64,000 bases of DNA from Mucilaginibacter ginsenosidivorax (GTDB taxonomy: Bacteria; Bacteroidota; Bacteroidia; Sphingobacteriales; Sphingobacteriaceae). Positions 1 to 9,741 of the stretch are shown here, piece after piece. The stretch lies in contig NZ_CP042437.1 of NCBI RefSeq assembly GCF_007971525.1, forward strand, positions 2,046,001-2,110,000. Direction: 5' to 3'. The translations under genes were made by a program, and so were the position numbers. The notes beneath the pieces were generated by a model, which was given only the letters and a program-made list of their open reading frames with translations, ran no database searches and was not told the DNA's origin. Position 1 is the first letter of the stretch. The number at the start of each line of letters is the position of its first letter.

Positions 1-3000
1 GAAGTTTAACAAATGTTAAATCATAGATATATGAATCGTAAGTTTTGTTGTTGGTTAAGCCCTGGAAATAGGTTTTAGCATCGATGTAGTTAGAAACCGG
101 TTTGCCGCTATCGTCAACACCACTAACTTTAACACCACCACCATCGGCCACAGGATCGCGAACAGGAACTCCTTTATCGTTAAGTGAAGCGGTTACAGAA
201 GTTAAACCACTAAACTGCCCCCACCTGTTTGATAATGAAACAAATTTACCGCCAACCTGGTAATCGATGTTGGCATTAAGCACAAAGCTTTTAAAAATGG
301 TGAATGAGTTTTGGATACCGCCGGTCCATTTTGGAAGCACGCTACCAAAATATACGTTCGGATCGTTAGCATACATACCGTTGGCGGCAATAATAGGAAC
401 GCCGGCGGCATTACGTTTTATACCGTTACCGTATATCTGGCCCCACTCTTTACCTTCCTGGAACACCATGTAAGGCATATCTGTTCCCCAAACCTGGTCG
501 TTAGGGTTGGTATAGCGGGTTACACCATATTTTTTGCTAACCTCGATAACTTTGTTTTGTAGCTGGCGTGCACCATTGATGGTTACATCCCAGTTAAAGT
601 TATTGATGCGTACCGGGGTACCGCTTAAAGTAAGCTCGATACCTTTTCTTTGAATTTTACCAAAGTTGGTTAATATGCTCGAAAAACCGCTGGCTGGGTT
701 AACCGTAACCGAAGCAGGGAAATCAACATCGGTACCTGCGTAATAAGTAGCAGATAAACCTAACCTATCGTTAAGGAACCTTAAATCCAAACCTACCTCT
801 GTTTGCTTAAACACGGCACCGTGTAAGGCTGGGTCAACGCTTTGGTCAGGAGTGTTCATTAAAATGTTTGTACCAAATTTGTATTGGTTAACGCCGTAAA
901 CAGTGTTATTCCTGTATCCGCCGTAGTTATCATTAGCAGTTGCAAGCGCTTGCGGGGTTTCACCATATGATACCCTTACCTTACCAAAGCTTAACCAGTT
1001 ATTAAACTGTGGCAATAACTCGCTGAAAACAAATGAACCACCAAATGACTTAGCTAATACGCTGTTATCTTTAGGGAACAATGATGAAAACCAATCGTTA
1101 CGTACAGTACCATCTAAAAACAGGAAGTTTTTGTAACCTAATGTTGCTTTTGCAAATAACGCCCTGTATTGCTCGTTTATACGGGTGTTAAAAACTGATG
1201 GCGCACTAACCGAGTTGGTGATATTATAAAGATCGGGGATACTTAAACCATCAACAGTGTTACCACCATTATCCTTGTAGCTCCTGTTATAAATATCACT
1301 ACCGGCATTTACATCAATTTTAAAATCAGCTATCTGCTTGTTGTAATTTGCCAGCAACTCGTAGTTTTCGCGGTTTTCATAAACATTGTAAGTGCGGTAG
1401 TAATTTTTCACACCTGTTTGCGATCCGCTTTTTTGAAGGATAGCCGGGATAAATTCCTCCTGCCACTCGCTTCTTGAATTTTTACGGTAAGTTGCCTTAA
1501 TGTTAAAATCCTTATTAAGCTTGTATTGTAAATACACGTTACCATAAAAACGGTCGCGCTGATTATCCTTGGTATTAAGCTCGGCTATTTTGTACATGTT
1601 ATACCAGTAGTTACCAGCATAAAAATAACCCGGATCATCAGTTGTGTATGAAGTTGGGTTCTGGTGATTCCAGCTTACCAAGGTACCATCCGGACTTGTT
1701 AAATCCTTCAATTCTTTTATGATGCCCATATCAAGGTCGCGGTGCATCCATTGGTTAAAGTTACCTGTAGAAGCATTGGCGTAACCGTCGCTTATGTTAC
1801 CATGTACCTTTTGGCTAACAAAGTTAACATTAGCCCCTACGGTAAAGTGTTTGCCTAAATCGTAGTTAACATTTAAGTTAAATACGTTTTTCATCAGGGC
1901 GGTATACGGAACTATACCATTTACGTGCTGGTTGTTGTACGACATCCTGATGTTATAATCATCGGCCGATTTTGTGAAGGCAATGCCGTTGTTAAGGGTA
2001 GTACCTGTTTCAAAGAAATCGCGCGCGTTGTTTGGCTGCGCAACAAGCTTTGCTGTTTTAAACGAGTATTTGGTTCCCGGAGCCCATGCATACCATGGAA
2101 TATACTCCTGGCCCACCATTTTAGGACCCCAGCTGCTATCATCTGTATAATCCGGGTAGAATTTGCCATCCAAAGCTTTCCATCCTTCAGGATCGCCCGC
2201 TTTGTAATGATACTGCATTAAATCTGCAGCTGCACCACCGGCATAAGTATTTTGGTAGTTAGGCAGTATGTAAACCTTATCAAAGTTTACGCCGGCATTT
2301 AACTCGATGCCAACACCTTTAACTTTACCACCTCTTTTAGTAGTAATAACGATAGCACCATTTGCACCGGCAGAACCAAACTGCGCTGATGCAGCAGGGC
2401 CTTGCAATACCGTGATATTTTCAACATCATCGGGGTTAAGATCATCGGAGTTTGGCAGAATAGTACCATCAACAACATACAGGGCACCAGAGCTGTTACC
2501 GAAACCGGTAGCACCACGAAGCCTTACCTGTGTGTTGCGGCCCAAAGCACCTACCGACTGGCTACGTACCTGCAAACCTGCAACCTTACCTGCCAACGCA
2601 TTGTTAACGTTTGGCTGACGGATGGTGTTTAACGCATCAGACTTTACAACCTGCGCTGCGTAAGAGATAGCGCGTGAAGTTTGTTTGGTATTGAATGCAC
2701 CCGTTACCACAACCTCGCCAAGCTGGTTACTTACCGATGTAAGCACTACAACCATAGGATCGGCAGTAGCCGGCTTTTCAACCGGTGTGTAACCTACAAA
2801 CCTGAAAACAAGGGTAGCGTTTGCCGGGGCGCTTAATGAGAATTTACCGGAGGCGTTAGTTTGGGTACCTGAGGTTGTACCCTTTACAATTACGGTTACT
2901 CCCGGGATGGGCAGGCCATCATCTTTCGCGGTAACCGTACCAGTAACAGTTCGGTTTTGTGCATACGCCTGTGTTAAGCATAACAACAGAAGGCACAAAC

Positions 3001-3022
3001 TTGTGACTAAAAGTTTTTTCAT
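1..3022 (-). CDS. SusC/RagA-family TonB-linked outer membrane porin (3' end beyond window)
   Basis: Open from the ATG at 3022 to the window edge, about 1007 residues. Order seen: signal peptide ending around AYAQ (residues 1-22), a carboxypeptidase-regulatory-like beta domain (about 24-105, with the DDGLPIPGVTVIVKGT signature), a TonB plug domain (about 110-235, containing ALYVVDGT and GSAGANGAIVITTKRG), then a long beta-barrel. The last visible residues (NNKTYDSYIYDLTFVKL) match the region shortly before the barrel C-terminus in this family, so I infer that roughly 100 residues are missing. SusC proteins import oligosaccharides or other ligands across the outer membrane with a SusD lipoprotein, normally encoded directly downstream, i.e. 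to the left of this window. The substrate cannot be told from the sequence. Confidence 0.93.
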   Translation of the reverse strand, partial: MKKLLVTSLCLLLLCLTQAYAQNRTVTGTVTAKDDGLPIPGVTVIVKGTTSGTQTNASGKFSLSAPANATLVFRFVGYTPVEKPATADPMVVVLTSVSNQLGEVVVTGAFNTKQTSRAISYAAQVVKSDALNTIRQPNVNNALAGKVAGLQVRSQSVGALGRNTQVRLRGATGFGNSSGALYVVDGTILPNSDDLNPDDVENITVLQGPAASAQFGSAGANGAIVITTKRGGKVKGVGIELNAGVNFDKVYILPNYQNTYAGGAAADLMQYHYKAGDPEGWKALDGKFYPDYTDDSSWGPKMVGQEYIPWYAWAPGTKYSFKTAKLVAQPNNARDFFETGTTLNNGIAFTKSADDYNIRMSYNNQHVNGIVPYTALMKNVFNLNVNYDLGKHFTVGANVNFVSQKVHGNISDGYANASTGNFNQWMHRDLDMGIIKELKDLTSPDGTLVSWNHQNPTSYTTDDPGYFYAGNYWYNMYKIAELNTKDNQRDRFYGNVYLQYKLNKDFNIKATYRKNSRSEWQEEFIPAILQKSGSQTGVKNYYRTYNVYENRENYELLANYNKQIADFKIDVNAGSDIYNRSYKDNGGNTVDGLSIPDLYNITNSVSAPSVFNTRINEQYRALFAKATLGYKNFLFLDGTVRNDWFSSLFPKDNSVLAKSFGGSFVFSELLPQFNNWLSFGKVRVSYGETPQALATANDNYGGYRNNTVYGVNQYKFGTNILMNTPDQSVDPALHGAVFKQTEVGLDLRFLNDRLGLSATYYAGTDVDFPASVTVNPASGFSSILTNFGKIQRKGIELTLSGTPVRINNFNWDVTINGARQLQNKVIEVSKKYGVTRYTNPNDQVWGTDMPYMVFQEGKEWGQIYGNGIKRNAAGVPIIAANGMYANDPNVYFGSVLPKWTGGIQNSFTIFKSFVLNANIDYQVGGKFVSLSNRWGQFSGLTSVTASLNDKGVPVRDPVADGGGVKVSGVDDSGKPVSNYIDAKTYFQGLTNNKTYDSYIYDLTFVKL

Positions 3023-3593
3023 TGTATAAAAATCAGTTAAGTTAATTTTCTAAATTATGATTTTCGCACCAACACGCAAACAATAAAATAAAATTTTTAA
3101 CGTTACCGACTTTTTATTAAAAATAAAGAAAACTAAAGCCATTTTTGGCTCAAAAAATGTAAAACTTTTTAAAAAATCAAAAATTCATAAAAAATTCATC
3201 TTAATTAACGATAAACAGGATCATTTTCTTCAATTTTCGCCAAATATGCACGTTTTTACCCTTAAAACGGCAATAAGCACGATTTTTTGATCAAAAAACA
3301 AAGAAAACACCATTTAAACAGATAAAAGCCATCCCTGTTCTACCCGGAAATTAAGCTTTAGTTAACCAAAACAAAACACACAATGTCAATGATTTTTGTC
3401 ACCACTTCCGCAAATTCTTCGTATAAATCGTTTTACTTGATTGTTTTTTATAAAAATTGGGCCTGATTACTACATTTAAAACAATGTCTAAAATGTATCT
3501 CGCCCATTTCATTTCTTATGAGTTTATTCATGATTGTCCTATAGATTAATAGCCAAAGAATATAAACTCACCACCGACAGGTTAGCCCAAAAC
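3023..3593. other. AT-rich intergenic region, no gene seen
   Basis: About 570 bases between the susC start and the atp operon terminator. Both neighbours are on the minus strand, so the susC promoter must lie here. A near match to the Bacteroidota -7 box (TATTGTTTG, one base too long) sits about 60 bases upstream of the susC ATG, but it is not convincing. No conserved ORF, RNA fold or repeat was recognised. Confidence 0.4.
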
Positions 3594-3620
3594 AAAAAAA
3601 GCCCCCTTTTACAAGGAGGC
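3594..3620 (-). terminator. Rho-independent terminator of the atp operon
   Basis: Read on the minus strand, GCCTCC and GGGGGC arms enclose an 8-base loop (TTGTAAAA) and are followed by seven T. It lies 31 bases beyond the atpG stop codon. Confidence 0.8.
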
Positions 3621-3650
3621 CTATATAAAATAAGTTTATGATGGGCTTGT

Positions 3651-4532
3651 TTATCCGGCCAGTGCTGCCGCGCCGCTCACAATTTCGGTAAGCTCGGTAG
3701 TAATGGCTGCCTGGCGGGCCTGGTTGTATGAAAGCTTCAGAGCTTTCAGCAATTCGCCAGCATTTTCAGTCGCTTTGTCCATCGCAGTCATACGTGCACC
3801 ATGTTCAGATGCGTTTGAATCTAATACCGCACGGTATAACTGAATCTTGATATTTTTAGGGATCAGTTGCTCAACAATTTCGCGTTGGTTTGGCTCCAGG
3901 ATGTAATCAACATTTGCCGCTTTCACAGCTTCTTTTTTCTCAGGTTTTGGAACTGGTAATAACTGTTCGGCAATTAAAAATTGTACAGCAGCATTACGGA
4001 AATGGTTATACACCAACTCCACTCTATCGTACTTGCCATTCACAAAACCTTCCATAATGCTTTCAGTAATTTTTGAAGCATTCTCGAAGTTAAGGTCAAG
4101 GTATAAGTCGTTATTGTTGCCAATTACGTTGTACTTGCGCCTTTCATAAAACTCCTGGCTTTTTTTACCAATCGCTACTATCGAAACATTACCCGCCGCC
4201 AATTGCTTGCTGTATTTTTCTGCAATCAGGTTATTGGCCGTTTTAATAACGTTGGCGTTAAAAGCACCCGCCAAACCGCGGTTTGACGATACCACAACCA
4301 CCAATACACGTACAGGCTCACGCTCCTGTAAATATGGCGATGCACCATCCTCCAAACTTTCAGACAAGTTTGCCAAAAGGTCTTTCAACTTATTGGCATA
4401 TGGGCGCAATTGAACAATAGCGTTTGTAGCACGTTTCAGCTTAGCTGCCGAAACCATTTTCATGGCCTTGGTAATCTGCTGGGTTGATGTTACAGACTTT
4501 ATCCTGTTTCTTACTTCTTTTAAATTAGCCAT
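3651..4532 (-). CDS. atpG: ATP synthase F1 subunit gamma
   Basis: 293 residues, the usual length for the gamma subunit, which is the central rotor shaft linking the c-ring to the alpha3beta3 head. The N-terminal helix (MANLKEVRNRIKSVTSTQQI, then TKAMKMVSAAKLKRA) and the C-terminal helix (GARMTAMDKATENA ... LSYNQARQAAITTEL) are the two conserved halves of the coiled-coil shaft. It is the last gene of the operon, separated from atpA by a 125-base spacer filled with an inverted repeat, and followed by a terminator. The genes for beta and epsilon (atpD, atpC) are not downstream. Placing them elsewhere in the genome is common in Bacteroidota. Confidence 0.97.
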   Translation of the reverse strand: MANLKEVRNRIKSVTSTQQITKAMKMVSAAKLKRATNAIVQLRPYANKLKDLLANLSESLEDGASPYLQEREPVRVLVVVVSSNRGLAGAFNANVIKTANNLIAEKYSKQLAAGNVSIVAIGKKSQEFYERRKYNVIGNNNDLYLDLNFENASKITESIMEGFVNGKYDRVELVYNHFRNAAVQFLIAEQLLPVPKPEKKEAVKAANVDYILEPNQREIVEQLIPKNIKIQLYRAVLDSNASEHGARMTAMDKATENAGELLKALKLSYNQARQAAITTELTEIVSGAAALAG

Positions 4533-4539
4533 TCTTTAA

Positions 4540-4655
4540 GATGTGCAAATTTCAGATGTGCAGATGTGCAAATTGCAACACTGCACTGTTTATTATTTAT
4601 GTTAAGATTCCGGATGCGCAAATCATCTGCACATCTGGAATCTGCACATTTGCAT
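4540..4655. repeat. Large inverted repeat built from GATGTGCAAAT-like words (atpA-atpG spacer)
   Basis: Left arm about 4540-4574 and right arm about 4613-4655 are imperfect reverse complements. Both are made of repeated words such as CAGATGTGCA and TGTGCAAAT. The loop is about 38 bases. The element fills the whole space between the atpA stop (4658) and the atpG start (4532), so it would form a long hairpin in the polycistronic mRNA. Same architecture as the elements at 6822, 15315, 51683 and 63681. Confidence 0.8.
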
Positions 4656-4657
4656 AT

Positions 4658-6232
4658 TTAGTACTTTCCTGCCAGTTCTTTAGCTACTGTTTCCAGTACG
4701 CCTGTTATCTGATCGTCGAATTTACCTGCTTTAAGCGCAGCTAATACTTCCGGATGACGCTCCTCTAACTGACTGGTGAACTCTAATTCGAATTTCCTGA
4801 TATCTTTCACAGGTACATTACGCATCAGGTTTTTGGTACCTAAGTAAATAATTGCCACCTGTTTTTCAACAGTTACCGGCGAAAATTGTCCTTGTTTCAA
4901 TACCTCTACGTTACGGATACCTTTATCCAACACTGATTTTGTTGAAGCATCAAGGTCTGATCCAAATTTAGAGAAGGCCTCTAACTCGCGGAACTGAGCC
5001 TGGTCAAGTTTCAAAGTACCAGCTACTTTCTTCATCGATTTGATCTGCGCGTTACCACCCACACGTGATACCGAGATACCTACGTTGATGGCCGGACGGA
5101 TACCGGCGTTGAATAAGTTAGACTCTAAGAAAATCTGACCATCGGTAATTGAAATTACGTTGGTTGGGATGTATGCAGATACGTCACCAGCTTGTGTTTC
5201 GATGATAGGCAACGCGGTTAATGAACCGCCACCTTTTACGATACCACGGATAGACTCCGGAAGATCGTTCATTTGCTGCGCGATAGAATCATTTGAGTTG
5301 ATTTTAGCGGCACGCTCCAATAAACGGCTGTGCAGGTAAAATACGTCACCTGGATAAGCCTCACGGCCCGGTGGACGACGTAACAACAACGACACCTCGC
5401 GGTAAGCAACAGCCTGTTTTGATAAATCATCATAGATGATCAATGCAGGGCGGCCAGTATCGCGGAAATACTCGCCGATAGCTGCACCCGCGAAAGGAGC
5501 AAAGAACTGCATGGTAGCAGAGTCAGAAGCATTTGCGGCAACTACGATAGAGAATGGCATAGCGCCGTTTTCTTCCAGTGTGCGCACAATGTTTGCTACT
5601 GTTGACGCTTTTTGACCGCAGGCAACATATATACAGATAACCGGTTTGCCGGCATCATAAAATTCTTTTTGGTTGATGATGGTATCGATACAAACCGCAG
5701 TTTTACCGGTTTGGCGGTCACCAATAACCAACTCACGCTGGCCACGGCCGATAGGGATCATCGCGTCGATAGCTTTGATACCTGTTTGCAAAGGCTCGGT
5801 AACCGGCTGACGGTAGATAACACCCGGCGCTTTACGCTCTAAAGGCATTTCGTAAGTTTGGCCAACAATCGGTCCTTTACCATCAATTGGGTTACCTAAA
5901 GTATCAACAACACGGCCAAGCATACCTTCGCCTACGTTAATTGATGCAATACGGTTGGTACGTTTAACGGTATCACCTTCTTTAATATCGTCAGATTTAC
6001 CTAACAATACCACACCCACGTTATCTTCTTCAAGGTTAAGTACGATACCTTGTAATCCTGTTCCAAATTCAACAAGCTCACCTGATTGTACTTTTGTTAA
6101 TCCATAAACGCGTGCAATACCGTCACCCACCTGGAGTACAGTACCCACTTCTTCTAATTCAGATTCTGACTTGAAGCCTGCCAATTGCTGACGCAAAATT
6201 GCCGATACTTCGTCTGGTCTTACCTCTACCAT
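4658..6232 (-). CDS. atpA: ATP synthase F1 subunit alpha
   Basis: 524 residues, the standard length. Alpha is the non-catalytic nucleotide-binding subunit of the F1 head. The Walker A motif GDRQTGKTA is near residue 170, Walker B is in the [12 protein letters not shown] segment, and the alpha/beta signature [14 protein letters not shown] is around residue 375. The N-terminal segment ([17 protein letters not shown]) is the part that normally contacts subunit delta. It lies 33 bases downstream of atpH and is transcribed with it. Confidence 0.98.
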   Translation of the reverse strand: MVEVRPDEVSAILRQQLAGFKSESELEEVGTVLQVGDGIARVYGLTKVQSGELVEFGTGLQGIVLNLEEDNVGVVLLGKSDDIKEGDTVKRTNRIASINVGEGMLGRVVDTLGNPIDGKGPIVGQTYEMPLERKAPGVIYRQPVTEPLQTGIKAIDAMIPIGRGQRELVIGDRQTGKTAVCIDTIINQKEFYDAGKPVICIYVACGQKASTVANIVRTLEENGAMPFSIVVAANASDSATMQFFAPFAGAAIGEYFRDTGRPALIIYDDLSKQAVAYREVSLLLRRPPGREAYPGDVFYLHSRLLERAAKINSNDSIAQQMNDLPESIRGIVKGGGSLTALPIIETQAGDVSAYIPTNVISITDGQIFLESNLFNAGIRPAINVGISVSRVGGNAQIKSMKKVAGTLKLDQAQFRELEAFSKFGSDLDASTKSVLDKGIRNVEVLKQGQFSPVTVEKQVAIIYLGTKNLMRNVPVKDIRKFELEFTSQLEERHPEVLAALKAGKFDDQITGVLETVAKELAGKY

Positions 6233-6265
6233 TGTTTAAATTTATTTAGAGTTTTGTTTTTACTA

Positions 6266-6814
6266 TTATTGAATTACCTTCTCGGCAAATTCTTTTTTCA
6301 ATTTTTTCAAGCTTGCAGCAATGCTGGTATCAACCTGCCTGTCGCCAACGGTTAATACAAAACCACCAATTAATGATGCATCAACCTTAGCTTCCAGTTC
6401 AACTGTTCCGCCAACAGCTTTTTGCACTTCGGCGGCAAGCGTGGCTTTATTAACTGCCGATAATTCGGTAGCCGATGTAACTTTAGCTTTAGTGATGTGC
6501 TTTTTGATGTTGAACTGGTTTATATACTCGTGGGCAGTTGTATATAAAACCTCGCCACGACCTTTATCAACCATCAGTTTAAAAAACGCTATGGTAACCT
6601 TATTTACTTTACCTAAAAATACGGCATCAAGTATCTTGGTTTTTTTGCTGTGGGCGATAATCGGGTTGCTCAAAACAGCTTTAAGCTCCGGGCTTGCCTT
6701 TAAGGTATGGATAAAAAGATCCATATCACCCTTAATCACGTCAACACTGTTTTGTTCCTGTGCAAGGTCAATAAGGGATTTAGCGTACCTGGTTCCTACC
6801 GTTAATTCTGACAT
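6266..6814 (-). CDS. atpH: ATP synthase F1 subunit delta
   Basis: 182 residues, normal for delta/OSCP, which sits on top of F1 and joins it to the peripheral stalk (AtpF). The N-terminal helical domain begins VGTRYAKSLIDLAQEQ. The C-terminal signature (DASLIGGFVLTVGDRQVDTS, then IAASLKKLKKEF) is the conserved delta motif. It follows atpF, with a 122-base spacer that holds an inverted repeat. Confidence 0.96.
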   Translation of the reverse strand: MSELTVGTRYAKSLIDLAQEQNSVDVIKGDMDLFIHTLKASPELKAVLSNPIIAHSKKTKILDAVFLGKVNKVTIAFFKLMVDKGRGEVLYTTAHEYINQFNIKKHITKAKVTSATELSAVNKATLAAEVQKAVGGTVELEAKVDASLIGGFVLTVGDRQVDTSIAASLKKLKKEFAEKVIQ

Positions 6815-6821
6815 AGTTTTT

Positions 6822-6936
6822 TTATTTCGGATTTCGAATTTTCGATTTCGGAATTTTTTATTTTGAATTTCAGGAGATTGATTTTAGATGCCAATCAGGA
6901 ATAAATCCGAAATCGAACATCCCAAATCCGAAATCC
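6822..6936. repeat. Large inverted repeat built from GATTTCGGATTTCG words (atpF-atpH spacer)
   Basis: Left arm about 6822-6856 and right arm about 6900-6936 are imperfect reverse complements made of repeated ATTTCGGATTTCGA-like words. The loop is about 43 bases. It fills the gap between the atpF stop and the atpH start. A single arm of the same word family recurs at 58052-58094, sharing the string GATGTTCGATTTCGGATTT. Confidence 0.8.
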
Positions 6937-7428
6937 CTATAACTTCACTTCTTTTAATAACTGGCTTACCAGTTCATCTTGTTTTTGCTGATCTTCAAAC
7001 TGCTTGCGTAATACTTTCTCGGCAATTTGCAGCGATAATGTAGCTACCTGGTTTTTAACATCAGCCATCGCGATAGCTTTCTGATTGTTAATTTCAACGC
7101 GGGCAAGCTCAATCATGCGCGCGCCTTCTTTGTGTGCCAGTTCTTTAGCATCAACAATCATCTGGTCTTTGACCTTACGGGCATCAGAAAGGATCTGATC
7201 GCGCTCGGCACGGGCTTGTTTTAGTAACGATTCATTCTCGTTAGTTAAACGGGACATTTCTTCTTTGGCAGCTTCGGCTTTCTGAAGCGAATCTTCAATA
7301 AAACGTTCACGATCGCTTAACGCGCCCAAGATTGGTTTCCAGGCAAATTTTCCTAATATAAACAACAGTACCGCAAATGATATCGTTGTCCAGAAAACTA
7401 AGCCTAATGCGGGAGTAACTAAATCCAT
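6937..7428 (-). CDS. atpF: ATP synthase Fo subunit b
   Basis: 163 residues. One N-terminal transmembrane helix (LVFWTTISFAVLLFILGKFA, about residues 9-28) is followed by a long charged coiled coil (about 30-150) ending in a lysine-rich tail, as expected for the peripheral-stalk b subunit that holds F1 against subunit a. It lies between atpE and atpH. Confidence 0.96.
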   Translation of the reverse strand: MDLVTPALGLVFWTTISFAVLLFILGKFAWKPILGALSDRERFIEDSLQKAEAAKEEMSRLTNENESLLKQARAERDQILSDARKVKDQMIVDAKELAHKEGARMIELARVEINNQKAIAMADVKNQVATLSLQIAEKVLRKQFEDQQKQDELVSQLLKEVKL

Positions 7429-7532
7429 AATTCTGTATAGCTATTACTTGTATAATATTCTTTTAACGGGAATTAAAACAAGCCCGGAGCCAATCGCCCC
7501 GGGTTGTTTTTTTCTTTTTTGCCTAAAATTAA

Positions 7533-7811
<279 letters not shown>

Positions 7812-7827
7812 TTATAATTAATTCAGA

Positions 7828-8916
7828 TTAATGGTGATGCTCTTCAACAGCCATACCTATAAACAGGGATGTAAGCATCGTAAAAATAAACGCCTGTAAA
7901 AATGCCACAAGCAATTCTATCATATCCATAAACACCACAAACGGAACAGAAACTGTCGACATCCATGCGGTTTTAAAGATAAAGATCAATGATATTAAAC
8001 TCAGTACGATAATGTGGCCTGCAGTAATGTTTGCAAACAAACGGATCATTAAAGCGAAAGGCTTTGAAATGATACCGATAATCTCAACCGGAACCATGAT
8101 TGGATACAACCAAACAGGGATGTCGGGAGTAAAAATGTGTTTCCAGTAGTATTTGTTACCGCTAAAATTAATAACGATTAATACAATTACCGATAATACT
8201 AAAGTTACCGCTATATTACCCGTTAAGTTAAAACCTCCCGGAAAAAACGGCACCAAACCCAACAGGTTATTGATTAATATAAAAAAGAATATAGTAAGCA
8301 ATAAAGGCATGTACCTTCCGTGCTTAATGCCTATATTAGGAATAGCCACATCATCGCGTACAAAAAGGATAACCGGCTCTAACAATGCCTGGATGCCTTT
8401 AGGCGCTTTGCCAACATTTTTCCTGTAACCGGAAGTAACAGCGAAGAAAACAATTAACAAAATAATCATTCCCATCCACATACTGGCTACGTTACGGGTA
8501 ATTGAAAAATCATAAACCTTAGCAGTTTTATCTACCTCGCCAGCTTCGTTTACAGCAACAATTTTATTGCCTTCAAGCTTGTAGCTGTAGTGGGTACCTT
8601 TATAAACCGGACCTTCTTCTTTCCCCTCTTCCTTTAACAGAACGCCAGATAAGAAAATTTCCAATCCTTTATCAGTATACAATATCACCGGCAGCGAAAT
8701 AAAGTGCTCGTGCATCAACGGAATTGTAACTGGCCAGAAGTGCGAATCGCCGATATGTTCAAATACTACCTCTTTAGGATCAAAAGGCTTTGACTCTTCT
8801 TTTTTGACATTTTCCTGCGAAAATGAAAGTGTAGGCATTACACCTAACAACAAAAAAAGCGCGGAAATCAGGAATGTTTTAAATATTTTTGAGTTCAAAA
8901 TCGAGCTGTTATACAT
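7828..8916 (-). CDS. atpB: ATP synthase Fo subunit a
   Basis: 362 residues, longer than the 240-270 of most bacteria. The extra N-terminus carries a signal-peptide-like helix (FLISALFLLLGVMPTLSFSQ) and a charged domain with PFDPKEVVFEHIGDSHFW, a feature of Bacteroidota AtpB. The C-terminal part has five or six membrane helices. The essential arginine is in the motif FALMIRLFANITAGHI (about residue 300). It forms the ion half-channels next to the c-ring. The protein ends EEHHH. Confidence 0.96.
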   Translation of the reverse strand: MYNSSILNSKIFKTFLISALFLLLGVMPTLSFSQENVKKEESKPFDPKEVVFEHIGDSHFWPVTIPLMHEHFISLPVILYTDKGLEIFLSGVLLKEEGKEEGPVYKGTHYSYKLEGNKIVAVNEAGEVDKTAKVYDFSITRNVASMWMGMIILLIVFFAVTSGYRKNVGKAPKGIQALLEPVILFVRDDVAIPNIGIKHGRYMPLLLTIFFFILINNLLGLVPFFPGGFNLTGNIAVTLVLSVIVLIVINFSGNKYYWKHIFTPDIPVWLYPIMVPVEIIGIISKPFALMIRLFANITAGHIIVLSLISLIFIFKTAWMSTVSVPFVVFMDMIELLVAFLQAFIFTMLTSLFIGMAVEEHHH

Positions 8917-8930
8917 CTAAATGAAGTTTT

Positions 8931-9317
8931 CTACCTTATTTTTTGGTTGCGCAAGTTACGTAACAAACCATAAATTTCAAAGGCCATATTTAGAAAATAT
9001 ACGTAAAAAAAATCGCCGGCAAAAACGTACCTGTTTACTGTGTTTTTCTTCAAAAAAATGAGCACAAAAAACAAGCAGGCCAATATCTTAACCGTAGTGG
9101 CCGCCAAAAAGGCCTGTGCGTACATTTCCTTGTTAATTTGGCCTACAAAAACGATAGCCATTACGGTAAAAAAAGTAAGTCCGCCAATAAAAAAAAACAT
9201 CAGCCAGAACTTTTCTATAAGAAAACCGGCATGGCCGCCATAGCCCAACACCAAAGGAGGTAACGAAATAATAACAATAAATACAAGAAAAGATAATGCG
9301 GTAGGAAGTAGTTTCAA
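8931..9317 (-). CDS. Small four-helix membrane protein of the atp operon
   Basis: About 128 residues with four predicted membrane helices (for example TALSFLVFIVIISLPPLVLG and FWLMFFFIGGLTFFTVMAIVF). A longer reading frame begins at an ATG at 9389, but that start would overlap the upstream gene by 76 bases. I prefer the TTG at 9317, whose TTGA overlaps the upstream TGA stop and gives a normal membrane protein start (KLLPTALSFLVF). Its place just before atpB suggests an AtpI-like assembly or Mg2+/c-ring helper role, which is inferred from position alone. Confidence 0.75.
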   Translation of the reverse strand: MKLLPTALSFLVFIVIISLPPLVLGYGGHAGFLIEKFWLMFFFIGGLTFFTVMAIVFVGQINKEMYAQAFLAATTVKILACLFFVLIFLKKNTVNRYVFAGDFFYVYFLNMAFEIYGLLRNLRNQKIR

Positions 9318-9547
9318 CTCTTTACGGATCTGATAACAATGTACAATGAAATAAATACCCCAACAAGCGACAAAGCGGCCGTGGCCCATTTAGTTTGATG
9401 GTTACCGGCCTGGTCTATTTTATAACCGGCAAACGCAAACACCCCGATAACGGCAATCATCTGGAAAGCTACGCCGCTAAATTTGGCATAGCTGTTTACT
9501 TCCTTACCAGCGTTATCCTTATCATCACCTTTTTCGTTTTGGGTCAT
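9314..9547 (-). CDS. AtpZ/AtpI-like membrane protein, first gene of atp operon
   Basis: 77 residues from the ATG at 9547 (a TTG six bases upstream is also possible). A charged N-terminus (QNEKGDDKDNAGKE) is followed by two membrane helices (FQMIAVIGVFAFAGYKID and AALSLVGVFISLYIVI). This is the layout of the AtpZ/AtpI family, small proteins encoded at the head of atp operons and linked to c-ring assembly and Mg2+ handling. A perfect -7 box ends three bases before the ATG, so the transcript is probably leaderless. Confidence 0.8.
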   Translation of the reverse strand: MTQNEKGDDKDNAGKEVNSYAKFSGVAFQMIAVIGVFAFAGYKIDQAGNHQTKWATAALSLVGVFISLYIVIRSVKS

Positions 9548-9550
9548 GCG

Positions 9551-9558
9551 CAAATTTA
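9551..9558 (-). promoter_or_regulatory. -7 promoter element of the atp operon
   Basis: TAAATTTG on the minus strand matches the Bacteroidota -7 consensus TAnnTTTG at every fixed position and ends three bases upstream of the ATG at 9547. No clear -33 TTTG was found at 19-20 bases distance. Confidence 0.5.
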
Positions 9559-9741
9559 TTAAACCTATTGTATAATCTTTAGTATTTTAGCAAGGCTTTT
9601 ATTAAGTAAACATTAGTTAAAACCGACAGAGTGCTTTTATAGGTGAATTTCGCGCAAAGACGCTAAGAAGCAAAGAAATAAAAGATTGTTGCTTTTGAAG
9701 AATAAGTTGGCTTTAATTAAAACACTTAATGATCAATTATT

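Noticed and set aside
1921-2632. Several ORFs of 70-100 codons on both strands within the susC region
   Set aside because: They lie inside the continuous SusC reading frame with plug and barrel motifs and show only low-complexity shadow sequences.
6321-6866. A 181-codon plus-strand ORF opposite atpH
   Set aside because: Antisense shadow of a definite ATP synthase gene, ending in the inverted-repeat spacer. No motif.
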